From assembly GCA_000720375.1 (NCBI GenBank), contig JOAA01000005.1:310001-374000 (forward strand): a stretch of DNA of 64,000 bases, in the 5' to 3' direction. Positions 34,776 through 43,300 of this stretch are shown one piece after another (the first letter of the stretch is position 1; every line of letters begins with the position of its first letter). This DNA is from Rhodococcus rhodnii (GTDB taxonomy: Bacteria > Actinomycetota > Actinomycetes > Mycobacteriales > Pseudonocardiaceae). A model generated the notes under the pieces. The model saw nothing but the letters and a program-made list of their open reading frames with translations, had not been told where the DNA came from and did no database searches. Position numbers and translations under genes: made by a program.

Positions 34776-36203
34776 GTGTCACCGAAGTTCGACCAGCTGG
34801 GCCTGCCCCAGCCGCTACTCGCCGCCCTGTCCGAGGCCGGCATCACCGAACCCTTCCCGATCCAGGCCGCGACGCTGCCTGACGCACTCGCGGGCAAGGA
34901 CGTGCTCGGCCGGGCGCAGACCGGTTCCGGCAAAACCCTCGCCTTCGGCCTGGCGTTGCTCACCCAGCTCAACGGCGGCCGCGCCAAGCCGAAGCGGCCG
35001 CGTGCGCTCATCCTTGTCCCGACGCGGGAACTGGCCCTGCAGGTCAGTGACGCACTGTCGCCGCTCGCTCGCGCACTCGGCCTGTGGTGCCGTGCCGCGG
35101 TCGGCGGAATGTCCTTCGTCAAGCAGGCCGAGGCGCTGCGCCGTGGCGTCGACTTGCTGATCGCCACGCCCGGCCGGTTGTCCGACCATGTCCGTCAGGG
35201 CACCGTGGTCCTGCACGACATCCGGTACACCGCGATCGACGAGGCCGACCAGATGGCGGACATGGGTTTCCTGCCGCAGGTCCGCGAGATCATGGACCTG
35301 ACCGACCCGACCGGCCAGCGGCTGCTGTTCTCGGCCACCCTGGACGGTGACGTCGACCAGCTCATCAAGCAGTACATGAAGAACCCGGTCACCCACTCGG
35401 TCGCGCCCGCGACCGCCAGCGTGACCACAATGGACCACCACGTGCTGCTGGTTTCCCGCGAGGACAAGCCGAACGTGGTCGCCGAGGTGGCCGCCCGCGA
35501 GGGCCGCACGATCATGTTCGTGCGCACCAAGCACCACGTCGACCGGCTCGCCACCCGCCTGCGCTCGATCGGCATCAACGCCGGCGCATTGCACGGGGGC
35601 AAAGCGCAGGGTGCACGCACCCGCGTGCTCGGCGAGTTCAAGGACGGCCACACGCCCGTGCTGATCGCGACGGACGTCGCCGCCCGCGGCATCCACGTCG
35701 ACGACGTCAGCCTGGTCGTCCACGTCGACCCACCGGCAGACCCGAAGGACTACCTGCACCGCGCAGGCCGCACGGCCCGCGCAGGCCAGTCCGGCACCGT
35801 CGTCACCCTGGTCACCCACGACCAGCGGCACAGCGTCCGCCGGATGACCGACCGCGCAGGCGTCCGCGCCCGCAACATCAAGGTCCGCCCGGGCGACGCG
35901 GAGCTCATCCGCATCACCGGCGCCCGCACGCCGAGCGGCGAGCCCGTGCCCGAGCGCGTGATCGAACCCCGTCGCCCCAAGGGCCCCCGCACCGGCGGCT
36001 TCAAGGGCAACGGCGGCGGCCACCGAAAGTTCAACGGCGACCGCAAGTTCAGCGGCGGCGGTGACCGCAAGTTCGGCGGTGAGCGGAAGTTCTCCGGTGA
36101 ACGCAAGCGCGACGGCGCCGGCCACGGCCAAGGCGGCAACCGCCCGTTCCGCGGCAAGCGCGACGGCGGCCGCCACACCGGCCGCAAGGTCGCCGCGGAG
36201 TAA
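34776..36203 (+). CDS. DEAD-box RNA helicase
   Basis: The 475-aa protein has the nine DEAD motifs: Q motif PFPIQ, AQTGSGKT (47-54), PTRELALQ, TPGRL, DEAD (DEADQM), SAT (LLFSATLDG), FVRTK, TDVAARGIHV and HRAGRTARAG. It unwinds short RNA duplexes, typically in ribosome assembly, RNA decay or cold adaptation. The last 90 residues are disordered and Gly/Arg/Lys-rich, with a repeated DRKF-G-type motif, expected to bind RNA. GTG 34776 starts it. A strong hairpin terminator follows. Confidence 0.92.
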   Translation: MSPKFDQLGLPQPLLAALSEAGITEPFPIQAATLPDALAGKDVLGRAQTGSGKTLAFGLALLTQLNGGRAKPKRPRALILVPTRELALQVSDALSPLARALGLWCRAAVGGMSFVKQAEALRRGVDLLIATPGRLSDHVRQGTVVLHDIRYTAIDEADQMADMGFLPQVREIMDLTDPTGQRLLFSATLDGDVDQLIKQYMKNPVTHSVAPATASVTTMDHHVLLVSREDKPNVVAEVAAREGRTIMFVRTKHHVDRLATRLRSIGINAGALHGGKAQGARTRVLGEFKDGHTPVLIATDVAARGIHVDDVSLVVHVDPPADPKDYLHRAGRTARAGQSGTVVTLVTHDQRHSVRRMTDRAGVRARNIKVRPGDAELIRITGARTPSGEPVPERVIEPRRPKGPRTGGFKGNGGGHRKFNGDRKFSGGGDRKFGGERKFSGERKRDGAGHGQGGNRPFRGKRDGGRHTGRKVAAE

Positions 36204-36211
36204 GAACGCAT

Positions 36212-36245
36212 GAAAGAAGCCCCGGCTGCGGCCGGGGCTTCTTTC
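36212..36245 (+). terminator. Strong hairpin terminator
   Basis: GAAAGAAGCCCCGG (36212-36225) pairs perfectly with CCGGGGCTTCTTTC (36232-36245) around CTGCGG, 8 bp after the helicase stop. The 14-bp stem is the strongest simple terminator seen in the window apart from the 46-bp palindromes. Confidence 0.8.
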
Positions 36246-36355
36246 GTTGTGCGAAGGTCTGCGGAAGTCTGCTAGCCTACGAGTGCAGTCATCATTAGAT
36301 GGTTGAAGTGAGCCCGGCAGCCTTCCGGACGGTAGGTGGGCCGGGTTTCGCGCAT

Positions 36356-36872
36356 TCAGGGGTCGAGCGTTCGCACATCGCTCACCATCTCGCGTACTCG
36401 TTCCCGCCATTGACCGCCTCGCTGCCAGCACCACGCCACAGCGTCCGGTATGGCCAGCAACGGCTCCTCATGTGCCCGCATGTGCGCGTAACGCAGCCGA
36501 TCGCAGCCCAATTCACGAACCTGCTGATAGAGAATTCTGTTGTCCAGGGTGACAATCGAGTCATCTCGTTCGAGAACCAGCAACTCGGCAGTCGGCGACA
36601 AGGGCACGTAGACACGCCTCTCGCTGCTGTCGTCGAGGCCACGCAGCCGCGTCGTAGATTGCCGCGCTGGGCTCAAGATCGGCAATCCGGTCGAGGATCT
36701 GTTTGCGTCGTGCATCGCTTTCGTGGACAAAGTGGATCCTGCGCTGCCCCGGCATCACGAATCCGCGCATGATTTTTCTTGCCATTGCGAGGTTGCAAGG
36801 CAGCAGGGTGATGGCCGTCAGGACAACCCCCTGTGCCTTGGTCTCATCCACGAACACGTGTGCTGGCATCAC
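36356..36872 (-). pseudogene. Frameshifted hypothetical gene
   Basis: Two overlapping frames join into one protein family known to me as about 180-aa actinobacterial hypothetical proteins. The 5' frame (from 36872 or ATG 36869) reads AHVFVDETKAQG, MRGFVMPGQRRIHFVHESD and YDAAAWPRRQQREACLRALV, then stops at 36561. The 3' frame resumes with ELLVLERDDSIV and ends RAHEEPLLAIPDAVAWCW at 36356. The switch is near 36585-36600 and several codons seem lost there, so this is a mutation or an assembly error. The DExK-like start recalls nuclease-like folds, but no function is known. Confidence 0.65.
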
Positions 36873-36911
36873 TCCATTATGGAGATGGGCACTGACAGCC
36901 GCATCGCATGG

Positions 36912-38138
36912 TCATCCCAACTCCGAAAGGCCTGCGACGGGGCCGAAGACGATGATCGCCGGCGGGCGGATTCCCGCCTCGCGAACGTCCTCAGCCACTC
37001 TGTCCAATGTGGACCGGACAACGCGCTGGTTGCGAGTCGTCCCCTCCTGAACAACGGCCGCAGGCGTGTCCGCGGGACGCCCACCAGCCAACAGAGCCGC
37101 GGCGAACTCGCCGATCCGCTCAACACCCATCAGCAAGACAATCGTGCCCTGCAGCCGCGCAAGAGCCGACCAGTCCACAAGGGACTGTTCAGAGTCCGGG
37201 CCGACGTGGCCGGAGACCACGACGACCTCATGGGCCACACCCCGATGGGTCACCGGGACACCGGCCACCGCCGGGGCGGCGAAAGCGGAAGTGACGCCAG
37301 GAACCACAGTCACTGGCACTCCCGCCTTGGCGCAGGCGATGAGCTCTTCGAAGCCGCGGCCGAACACATACGGGTCGCCGCCCTTCAAGCGCACCACGAA
37401 CTTCCCGGCCAGCGCGTTCTCGATCAACGTCTGGTTGATCACGTCCTGGCTCGCCGCGCGGCCGTACGGGATCTTCGCCGCGTCGACGACTTCGACGCTC
37501 GGCGGCAGGTCGTCGAGCAGTTCGCGGGGCGCAAGCCGGTCTGCCACAACGACATCCGCGCGCGATAGCAAGCGCCGTCCGCGCACGGTGATCAGGTCGG
37601 GGTCGCCCGGACCGCCGCCGACCAAAGCCACGCCCGGCAGTTCCGAGGCTGACGGCCGTGCCTCGATACGGCCTGAGCGCAGCGCCTCAAGAAGCTCATC
37701 GCGTACGGCTCCCGAGCGGCGGTACTCACCGCCAGCGAGAACGCCGACCAACAGACCGTCGTGGTCGCCGACTGCGGGGGTGACGGCGCTGCCCTCGGTG
37801 CCTGCGTCGGCGCGGACGCAGAAGACACGGACCTCCTCAGCCTCTGCGGAGACCGCTGCGTTGACCGCTGAGTCGGATGCACAACTCACCACGTACCAGG
37901 CGTCCGCGAGGTCGCCGTGCTGGTACGGCCGCTGGTGCCAGGTGATCTCGCCGTTGTCTGCCATTGCTTGGACGGCGGGGGTTGCCGATGGGGCGACCAC
38001 CTCCACTCGTGCACCTGCGGACACAAGACGGGGCAGGCGTCGTTGCGCGACGGTGCCCGCGCCTACGACGACAACCCGGCGACCGGTCAGCGAGAGACCG
38101 GCCAAGTAATGCGGCTCGTTGTGCATGACGGACAGCAT
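36912..38138 (-). CDS. cysG: Siroheme synthase (precorrin-2 dehydrogenase / uroporphyrinogen-III methyltransferase)
   Basis: The 408-aa protein has an N-terminal Rossmann domain (VVVVGAGTVAQRRLPRLVSA) for NAD-dependent dehydrogenation and chelation of precorrin-2, and a C-terminal SUMT domain with VGGGPGDPDLITVRG, VRLKGGDPYVFGRGFEE and VPGVTSAFAAPAVAGVPVTH. It makes the precursor of siroheme and cobalamin from uroporphyrinogen III. ATG 38138 lies next to a GAGGAGG; ATG 38126 is an alternative. In related genomes it is called cobA or cysG and lies near proS, as here. Confidence 0.9.
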   Translation of the reverse strand: MLSVMHNEPHYLAGLSLTGRRVVVVGAGTVAQRRLPRLVSAGARVEVVAPSATPAVQAMADNGEITWHQRPYQHGDLADAWYVVSCASDSAVNAAVSAEAEEVRVFCVRADAGTEGSAVTPAVGDHDGLLVGVLAGGEYRRSGAVRDELLEALRSGRIEARPSASELPGVALVGGGPGDPDLITVRGRRLLSRADVVVADRLAPRELLDDLPPSVEVVDAAKIPYGRAASQDVINQTLIENALAGKFVVRLKGGDPYVFGRGFEELIACAKAGVPVTVVPGVTSAFAAPAVAGVPVTHRGVAHEVVVVSGHVGPDSEQSLVDWSALARLQGTIVLLMGVERIGEFAAALLAGGRPADTPAAVVQEGTTRNQRVVRSTLDRVAEDVREAGIRPPAIIVFGPVAGLSELG

Positions 38139-38210
38139 GCCTCCTCACCTGGATGACTCGCGTCACGACGCCCATCGAATTCGTCACATCCAACGACTAA
38201 TGTCCCCGAG

Positions 38211-39125
38211 GTGAGCGACGACTTCGACACACGGACGCTGCAGCTCAAGGGCGGCATCGTCGCGACCCTGGTACGTGTGCCCGCCGACGGCGAGACCCGT
38301 GGCGCGATTCTCTACGTGCACGGGTTCGCCGACTACTTCTTCCAGCGGCACGTTGCCGAGCACTTCACCGCGCAAGGTTACGACTTCTACGCCGTCGACC
38401 TGCGCTACTACGGTCGCTCACTGCGTGACGGCGACACGCCGAACTTCGCCCTCGACCTGAGCATCTACTACGAGGAGCTGGACGCCGCCGCCGAGCTGAT
38501 CCGCGAGGACGGGCACGAGCGTTTCACGGTCATGGCGCACTCCACCGGTGGTCTGATCACGCCGTTGTGGCTGGACGCCCGCAAGGATCTCCCGGTCGAC
38601 GCGCTCGTGCTGAACAGTCCCTGGTTCGAGCTCGCTGAGCCGTGGCTCGCGCGCACTGTCGGCACCGCCGCGATCAAGGTTCTCGGGCGTTACTTGCCCA
38701 AGCTCGTGCTGCGCCCAGGGCTTGGCGGGGTGTACGGCGAGAGCATCCACAAGGACCACCACGGCGAATGGGATTTCGATCTCAAGATGAAGCCGCTCAA
38801 CGCGTTTCCGGTGCTGCTGGGCTGGCTGCGGGCGATCCGGATCGGGCACGCCAAGCTGCAGGCCGGCCTCGATGTCCGCGTTCCCATCCTCGTGTTGCAC
38901 TCCAGCCGCAGCCTGCTGCGCGCCAAAGCGTGGACGCCGGACGCGATGACCGCCGACACCGTTCTCGATGTCGCCGACATGGTGAAATACGCCCCAAAAC
39001 TGGGGCGTGACGTCACGGTTGTGGAGATCGCGGACGGTCTGCACGACCTGTTCCTGTCCGCCGAGGCGGTCCGGACCAAGGCGTTGACCGAAGTTGACAA
39101 CTGGCTGGCCCGGCAATCGTCATAA
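38211..39125 (+). CDS. Alpha/beta hydrolase (lysophospholipase-like)
   Basis: The 304-aa cytosolic protein has the oxyanion segment YVHGFADYFFQ, the nucleophile in VMAHSTGG (Ser about 111), and a late DGLHDLF with the catalytic His; an acid follows VPILVLHS. This is the monoacylglycerol-lipase/lysophospholipase subfamily. GTG 38211 starts it; it is divergent from the siroheme synthase (72 bp between starts). The DeoR-type repressor follows 43 bp later. Confidence 0.8.
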   Translation: MSDDFDTRTLQLKGGIVATLVRVPADGETRGAILYVHGFADYFFQRHVAEHFTAQGYDFYAVDLRYYGRSLRDGDTPNFALDLSIYYEELDAAAELIREDGHERFTVMAHSTGGLITPLWLDARKDLPVDALVLNSPWFELAEPWLARTVGTAAIKVLGRYLPKLVLRPGLGGVYGESIHKDHHGEWDFDLKMKPLNAFPVLLGWLRAIRIGHAKLQAGLDVRVPILVLHSSRSLLRAKAWTPDAMTADTVLDVADMVKYAPKLGRDVTVVEIADGLHDLFLSAEAVRTKALTEVDNWLARQSS

Positions 39126-39127
39126 CT

Positions 39128-39137
39128 GATCAGTTTC
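39128..39137. promoter_or_regulatory. GATCAGTTTC site upstream of the DeoR-type gene
   Basis: GATCAGTTTC lies 32 bp before the ATG of the DeoR-type repressor; an identical 10-mer lies at 39985-39994 upstream of the sugar transporter. It is a candidate half-site for autoregulation. Confidence 0.45.
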
Positions 39138-39168
39138 AGTACAGAAGTGGTCACGTTAACCTCGGCGC

Positions 39169-39933
39169 ATGTTCGCCGCCGAACGCCGCCAGGTGATCCT
39201 CGAGCTCGTCAGATCCAACGGGGCCGTATCGCTGCGTGAGCTGGCACGGATCGTCAAGACAAGCGAGGTGACGGTCCGCCGCGACCTACGGCAGTTGGAA
39301 GCCGAGGGCATGCTCGCGCGACGACACGGTGGCGCTGTGGCCAACGACCGCACGGCGTACGAGCCCAGCTACAACGAGAAAACTGAGGTTGCCAGCGACG
39401 AGAAGGCGGCGATCGCGGGCCTGGCCGCCGAACTGGTGTCGCCAGGTGACGCCATCGTCATCGGCGCGGGAACGACCACGCTCGCACTGGCCAAGCGGTT
39501 GGCCAAAATGTCCGAGTTAACCGTGGTCACGAACTCTCTTCTGGCTGCGCAAGCGTTTGCGAGGTCGCCAGGAGTGGAGGTGATGGTCACTGGCGGCCTG
39601 CTGCGTGGCTCAATTCACGCCCTGGTCGGCAGCGCGGCTGAGGACAGTGTCGCAACCTTGCGTGTACGGCGTGCATTTCTCTCCGGCAACGGGCTCACCG
39701 CAGCCCGCGGTATGTCCACTCCGAACTCCGCCGTGGCCGCGATCGACCGCGCCTTGGCCGCGACCGCGGGCGAGGTCGTTGCCCTGGCTGACAACACCAA
39801 GGTCGGTGTCGACACGATGGTCCAGACAGTACCCGCGAGCAGCATCAGCCACGTCGTGACGGATGCCGGCGCGAACCCGGAAGAGCTTGCCGCGCTGCAA
39901 TCTTCGGGCGTCACCGTCCACATTGCCCAATAG
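39169..39933 (+). CDS. DeoR/GlpR-family transcriptional repressor
   Basis: The 254-aa protein has an N-terminal HTH (ERRQVILELVRSNGAVSLRE, then SEVTVRRDLRQLE, LARRHGGAV) and a sugar-phosphate-isomerase-like C-terminal effector domain (IGAGTTTLALAKRL, LTVVTNSLLAA, MVTGGLLRG, DNTKVGV). Such repressors release DNA on binding a phosphorylated sugar. It precedes the sugar ABC transporter operon by 172 bp, and both have the GATCAGTTTC motif upstream, so it probably controls the transporter. Confidence 0.88.
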   Translation: MFAAERRQVILELVRSNGAVSLRELARIVKTSEVTVRRDLRQLEAEGMLARRHGGAVANDRTAYEPSYNEKTEVASDEKAAIAGLAAELVSPGDAIVIGAGTTTLALAKRLAKMSELTVVTNSLLAAQAFARSPGVEVMVTGGLLRGSIHALVGSAAEDSVATLRVRRAFLSGNGLTAARGMSTPNSAVAAIDRALAATAGEVVALADNTKVGVDTMVQTVPASSISHVVTDAGANPEELAALQSSGVTVHIAQ

Positions 39934-39982
39934 CGTAATAAGCAACAAAACAGTGTTGCGATGACCGATTTCCGACCCTGAA

Positions 39983-40041
39983 CCGATCAGTTTCGATCGT
40001 AACGCCACAGCCCTTGACGATTGGTCTGGACGCAGTAACTA
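39983..40041 (+). promoter_or_regulatory. Promoter and putative DeoR operator of sugar ABC operon
   Basis: CCGATCAGTTTCGATCG carries 5-bp arms CGATC and GATCG (39984-39999) and the same GATCAGTTTC found before the repressor gene. It lies just upstream of TTGACG (40014-40019) and TAACTA (40036-40041), which are spaced 16 bp like a housekeeping promoter. Confidence 0.5.
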
Positions 40042-40105
40042 ATAGGACACACGTCGTCACGAACGGGTGATCCGTGTCCGCCGATCGGCTCAAAGGGAGG
40101 CTGGC

Positions 40106-41590
40106 TTGCTTGAAGCCGTACGGGTGACGAAACGGTTCGCCGGCGTGCCAGCCCTGCGTGACGTCGACTTCCTGCTGGAGCGCGGGCAAGTCCACGCACT
40201 GGCCGGAGAGAACGGCGCGGGCAAGTCCACTCTGGTCAAGGTACTGACCGGCGTACTGCACCCGGACAAGGGCATGGTGTTCCACAAGGGACAACCGGTT
40301 CAGTTCGCTGGCCCGCGTGAGGCGATGGCACGCGGAATCAGTACGGTATACCAGGATACGAACCTGATCGGCTCGATGTCGGTCAGCGCCAACCTGTTTC
40401 TCGGCAGAGAGCCAAGAAACCGGTTGGGACTGGTGAATTTCCGACAGATGCACGCGTCCGCCACCCGGCTGCTCGACTCGTTCGGCCTGATGATCGATCC
40501 ACGGCTTGAGCTGCGGTCGTTCACTCCTGGCGTCCGGCAGATGATCGCGATCGCCCGTGCGGTGGACACGGACTCGCGGGTGGTGATCCTCGACGAACCC
40601 ACGGCCTCGCTGGAACCACCGGAGATCGACACGCTGTTCGAGGTCATCCGCAAGCTGTACGAGCGGGATGTCGCAGTTGTCTACATCAGCCACCAGCTGA
40701 CCGAGTTGTACCAGATCTGCAACCGAGTCACCGTATTGCGGGACGGCCAAGTCGTCCACAGTGGACTCATGTCGGCGATCGGCCCGAGCAAGCTGCTGGC
40801 CACGATGCTCGGCCATGACATTGCCGAAACCCGTCCACACCATGAGCCTGCGTCTTCGCGGGGGTCTGTTTTGCAGGCACACGGGCTTTTCAGGCACGCC
40901 GCGATTGACAACGTTGACATCGACGTACGCGCAGGTGAAGTAGTAGGTCTCGGCGGACTGCACGGTTCCGGCCGCAGTGAAACGGTCAAAGCCCTTGCTG
41001 GACTGGCACAACTCGACCGGGGCACGGTCGAGGTGCACGGCCAACCGATCCAGACCGGCTCCGCGGCCAAGGCGATCCGCGCGGGCATCGTGCTGGTCCC
41101 CGAGGATCGCAAGGCCGAAGGGCTCATCCCCCGCTTGTCCGTGCGGGAGAACATCGTTCTGGCCGCGCTGCCCCGGTTGTCGCGCGCGGGCATCGTGTCA
41201 CGGTCCAAACAGGACAAAGTGGTCGAGACGTTCATGCGGCGGCTGCGCATCCGGGCGGCCAGCGCGGAACAGCCGGTCCGGGAGCTGTCCGGTGGCAACC
41301 AGCAGAAGGTGATGCTCGCCAGATGGCTCGCGATGAGCCCGAAGGTGCTCCTGCTCGACGAGCCGACGCGCGGCATCGATGTCGCCGCCAAACTCGAAGT
41401 CCGTGCCTTGGTCGATGAACTGGCCGCGCAAGGCCTTGGCATCGTACTCGTGTCCAGCGACGTCAAAGAACTCGTCGCGGGCGCCGACCGGATTGTCGTG
41501 CTGCGCGAAGGCGCCCGCATCGCGGAACTTCGTGGCGAACAGGTCACCACGGACAAGGTGATGTCGGTGATCGCCGAGGGGCCTCGATGA
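40106..41590 (+). CDS. Sugar ABC transporter ATPase, two nucleotide-binding domains
   Basis: The 494-aa protein has two ATPase halves. The first has Walker A GENGAGKST and Walker B VVILDEPTASL; its signature region is degenerate (SFTPGVRQM). The second has GGLHGSGRSE, signature LSGGNQQKV and LLLDEPTRGIDV. This is the RbsA/YtfR/XylG type of carbohydrate importer. The start is TTG 40106, supported by AAAGGGAGG five bases upstream; the frame opens at 40067. It overlaps the first permease by 4 bp. Confidence 0.9.
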   Translation: MLEAVRVTKRFAGVPALRDVDFLLERGQVHALAGENGAGKSTLVKVLTGVLHPDKGMVFHKGQPVQFAGPREAMARGISTVYQDTNLIGSMSVSANLFLGREPRNRLGLVNFRQMHASATRLLDSFGLMIDPRLELRSFTPGVRQMIAIARAVDTDSRVVILDEPTASLEPPEIDTLFEVIRKLYERDVAVVYISHQLTELYQICNRVTVLRDGQVVHSGLMSAIGPSKLLATMLGHDIAETRPHHEPASSRGSVLQAHGLFRHAAIDNVDIDVRAGEVVGLGGLHGSGRSETVKALAGLAQLDRGTVEVHGQPIQTGSAAKAIRAGIVLVPEDRKAEGLIPRLSVRENIVLAALPRLSRAGIVSRSKQDKVVETFMRRLRIRAASAEQPVRELSGGNQQKVMLARWLAMSPKVLLLDEPTRGIDVAAKLEVRALVDELAAQGLGIVLVSSDVKELVAGADRIVVLREGARIAELRGEQVTTDKVMSVIAEGPR

Positions 41591-42420
41591 CGCGAACCCA
41601 GGTCTGGGTGAGCCGAGGTTACTGCGTCTACGCGGCTCTCGCGGTGCTCGTGATCATCAACTTCGCGATCTCCGACGACTTCCTGTCCCCGGAAACGCTG
41701 TACACGCACATGGTCGCGGTGGCGCCGGTGATGATCGCGGCGCTGGGCGTGGCGTTGGTCATCGGAACCGGCGGGATCGACTTGTCCATCGGCGCGGTGA
41801 TGGCGATCAGCGCCGCGCTCTTTCCCGTATCTCCCATGCTCGCGCTGCTCGCCGGAGTTCTGGCCGGAGCATTGTCAGGTTCGCTAGTCGCGGTCTTCGG
41901 GATCCAGCCGATCGTGGCGACATTGGCGATCCTGGTCGGCGGTCGCGGGCTGGCGAGCGTGCTCGCGGATGGCCAAACGTCGGGCAGCATCGGGTATCCG
42001 GTGTTGATCGCGGTGATTCTCGTTGCGCTCGTGGGTTTTCTGGTCCAGCGAACCACGTATGGCCGACAGCTGGTAGCGATCGGCGGCAACCGTAAGGCCG
42101 CCGGCTACTCAGGTCTTCCAGTGACCCGGGTACTGATCACGACATATGTCCTTTGTGGTCTCTTCGCCGCATTGGCCGGTGCTCTTCCTGCCCCACAACA
42201 CGTATACCCGATCACAACAGGGCTTGCGTCGATCAGCGCGGTGATCGTCAGCGGAACACCGTTGTCGGGCGGACAGGTCCGCGTACCCGGCACAGTCGCG
42301 GGCGCGTTCGTGATGCAGTTGCTCACGACGGCGTTGCTCACGCTGAAAACACCGACATCTGTCGTCCTGATGATCCATGCAGTGATCATCATTGTCGCGG
42401 TATTGCGGGGTGCGCGATGA
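41587..42420 (+). CDS. Sugar ABC transporter permease 1
   Basis: The 277-aa protein has about eight to nine membrane segments and the ribose-type permease signatures GTGGIDLSIGAVMAIS and AIGGNRKAAGYSGLPV. It is shorter than RbsC, like YtfT of the galactofuranose system. It overlaps both neighbours by 4 bp (ATGA), so the operon is translationally coupled. Confidence 0.87.
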   Translation: MTRTQVWVSRGYCVYAALAVLVIINFAISDDFLSPETLYTHMVAVAPVMIAALGVALVIGTGGIDLSIGAVMAISAALFPVSPMLALLAGVLAGALSGSLVAVFGIQPIVATLAILVGGRGLASVLADGQTSGSIGYPVLIAVILVALVGFLVQRTTYGRQLVAIGGNRKAAGYSGLPVTRVLITTYVLCGLFAALAGALPAPQHVYPITTGLASISAVIVSGTPLSGGQVRVPGTVAGAFVMQLLTTALLTLKTPTSVVLMIHAVIIIVAVLRGAR

Positions 42421-43295
42421 CGCGCGTGGCGCCCGCGATCCTCGTGCTACTACTGGTGTTCACCCCGGTGTCGCTCGGTCACCTGTCGGAGGCGTCGGCA
42501 CTCGCGATCGTCGCCGTGGGCATGACCATGGTCGTCGTCATCAAAGGCATCGACCTGTCTGTCGGCGCTTTCTATGCATTGGGTGCGGTGCTGGCGGCTT
42601 ACGCATCTACGTGGGGCGTGCTTCCCGCCCTATTCGTACCGTTGGCCGCTGGTGCCGTCCTCGGTGCGACCCAAGGCTGGCTGATCGGCCGCAAGCAGTT
42701 GGCACCGTTCATCGTGACGGTCGGCGGCCTGCTCTTCGCCCGCGGCTTCGGCCACCTCATCACCAACGAGGGACAGCGAATGTACGTCGTGCCAACCGAT
42801 TCGGGCTTCCGAGCGCTCGGCCACATCGCCGTCCCCATCGCGTTGACAGTCGCGCTCGTGTGCGGATTGCTGTTGCGGCGCACATCGTTCGGCCTTCGCA
42901 TGACGGCCGTCGGCGGCTCAGAAGACGCCAGCGACCTGATGGGCGTGCCGGTCGCCAGAACCAAAATCCTCGTGTACACCCTGTCCGGCACGTTGGCAGC
43001 ACTCGCAGGCGCGATCGCAGCCGCCCAACTGGGCACGGCGGCCGCGAACATCGGCATAGGCCTTGAACTGCAGGCGATCGCCGCCGTAGCGATCGGCGGC
43101 ACGATGTTGTGCGGCGGTTCAGGCACAGTGGTGGGCACTCTGGCCGGGGTCGCGGTGCTCTGGATGATCCGCGACATGGTCGGCCAGAGCCCCGACATCC
43201 AAGCCGTGATCAGCGGCGCTCTGCTGATCGTGATCGTCGTGGCGCACGCCCTGCTCCGCCGGAAACGATCAGGATCGTTCACGCAGGCGGAGTGA
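42417..43295 (+). CDS. Sugar ABC transporter permease 2
   Basis: The 292-aa protein is a second RbsC-type permease with VVIKGIDLSVGAFYALG and AVGGSEDASDLMGVPV; the order ATPase, permease, permease matches ytfR-ytfT-yjfF. Together they would form a heteromeric channel for a furanose or similar sugar. No periplasmic (lipoprotein) binding protein gene follows; the next gene is a convergent SDR, 5 bp away. Confidence 0.87.
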   Translation: MTRVAPAILVLLLVFTPVSLGHLSEASALAIVAVGMTMVVVIKGIDLSVGAFYALGAVLAAYASTWGVLPALFVPLAAGAVLGATQGWLIGRKQLAPFIVTVGGLLFARGFGHLITNEGQRMYVVPTDSGFRALGHIAVPIALTVALVCGLLLRRTSFGLRMTAVGGSEDASDLMGVPVARTKILVYTLSGTLAALAGAIAAAQLGTAAANIGIGLELQAIAAVAIGGTMLCGGSGTVVGTLAGVAVLWMIRDMVGQSPDIQAVISGALLIVIVVAHALLRRKRSGSFTQAE

Positions 43296-43300
43296 GGCCG

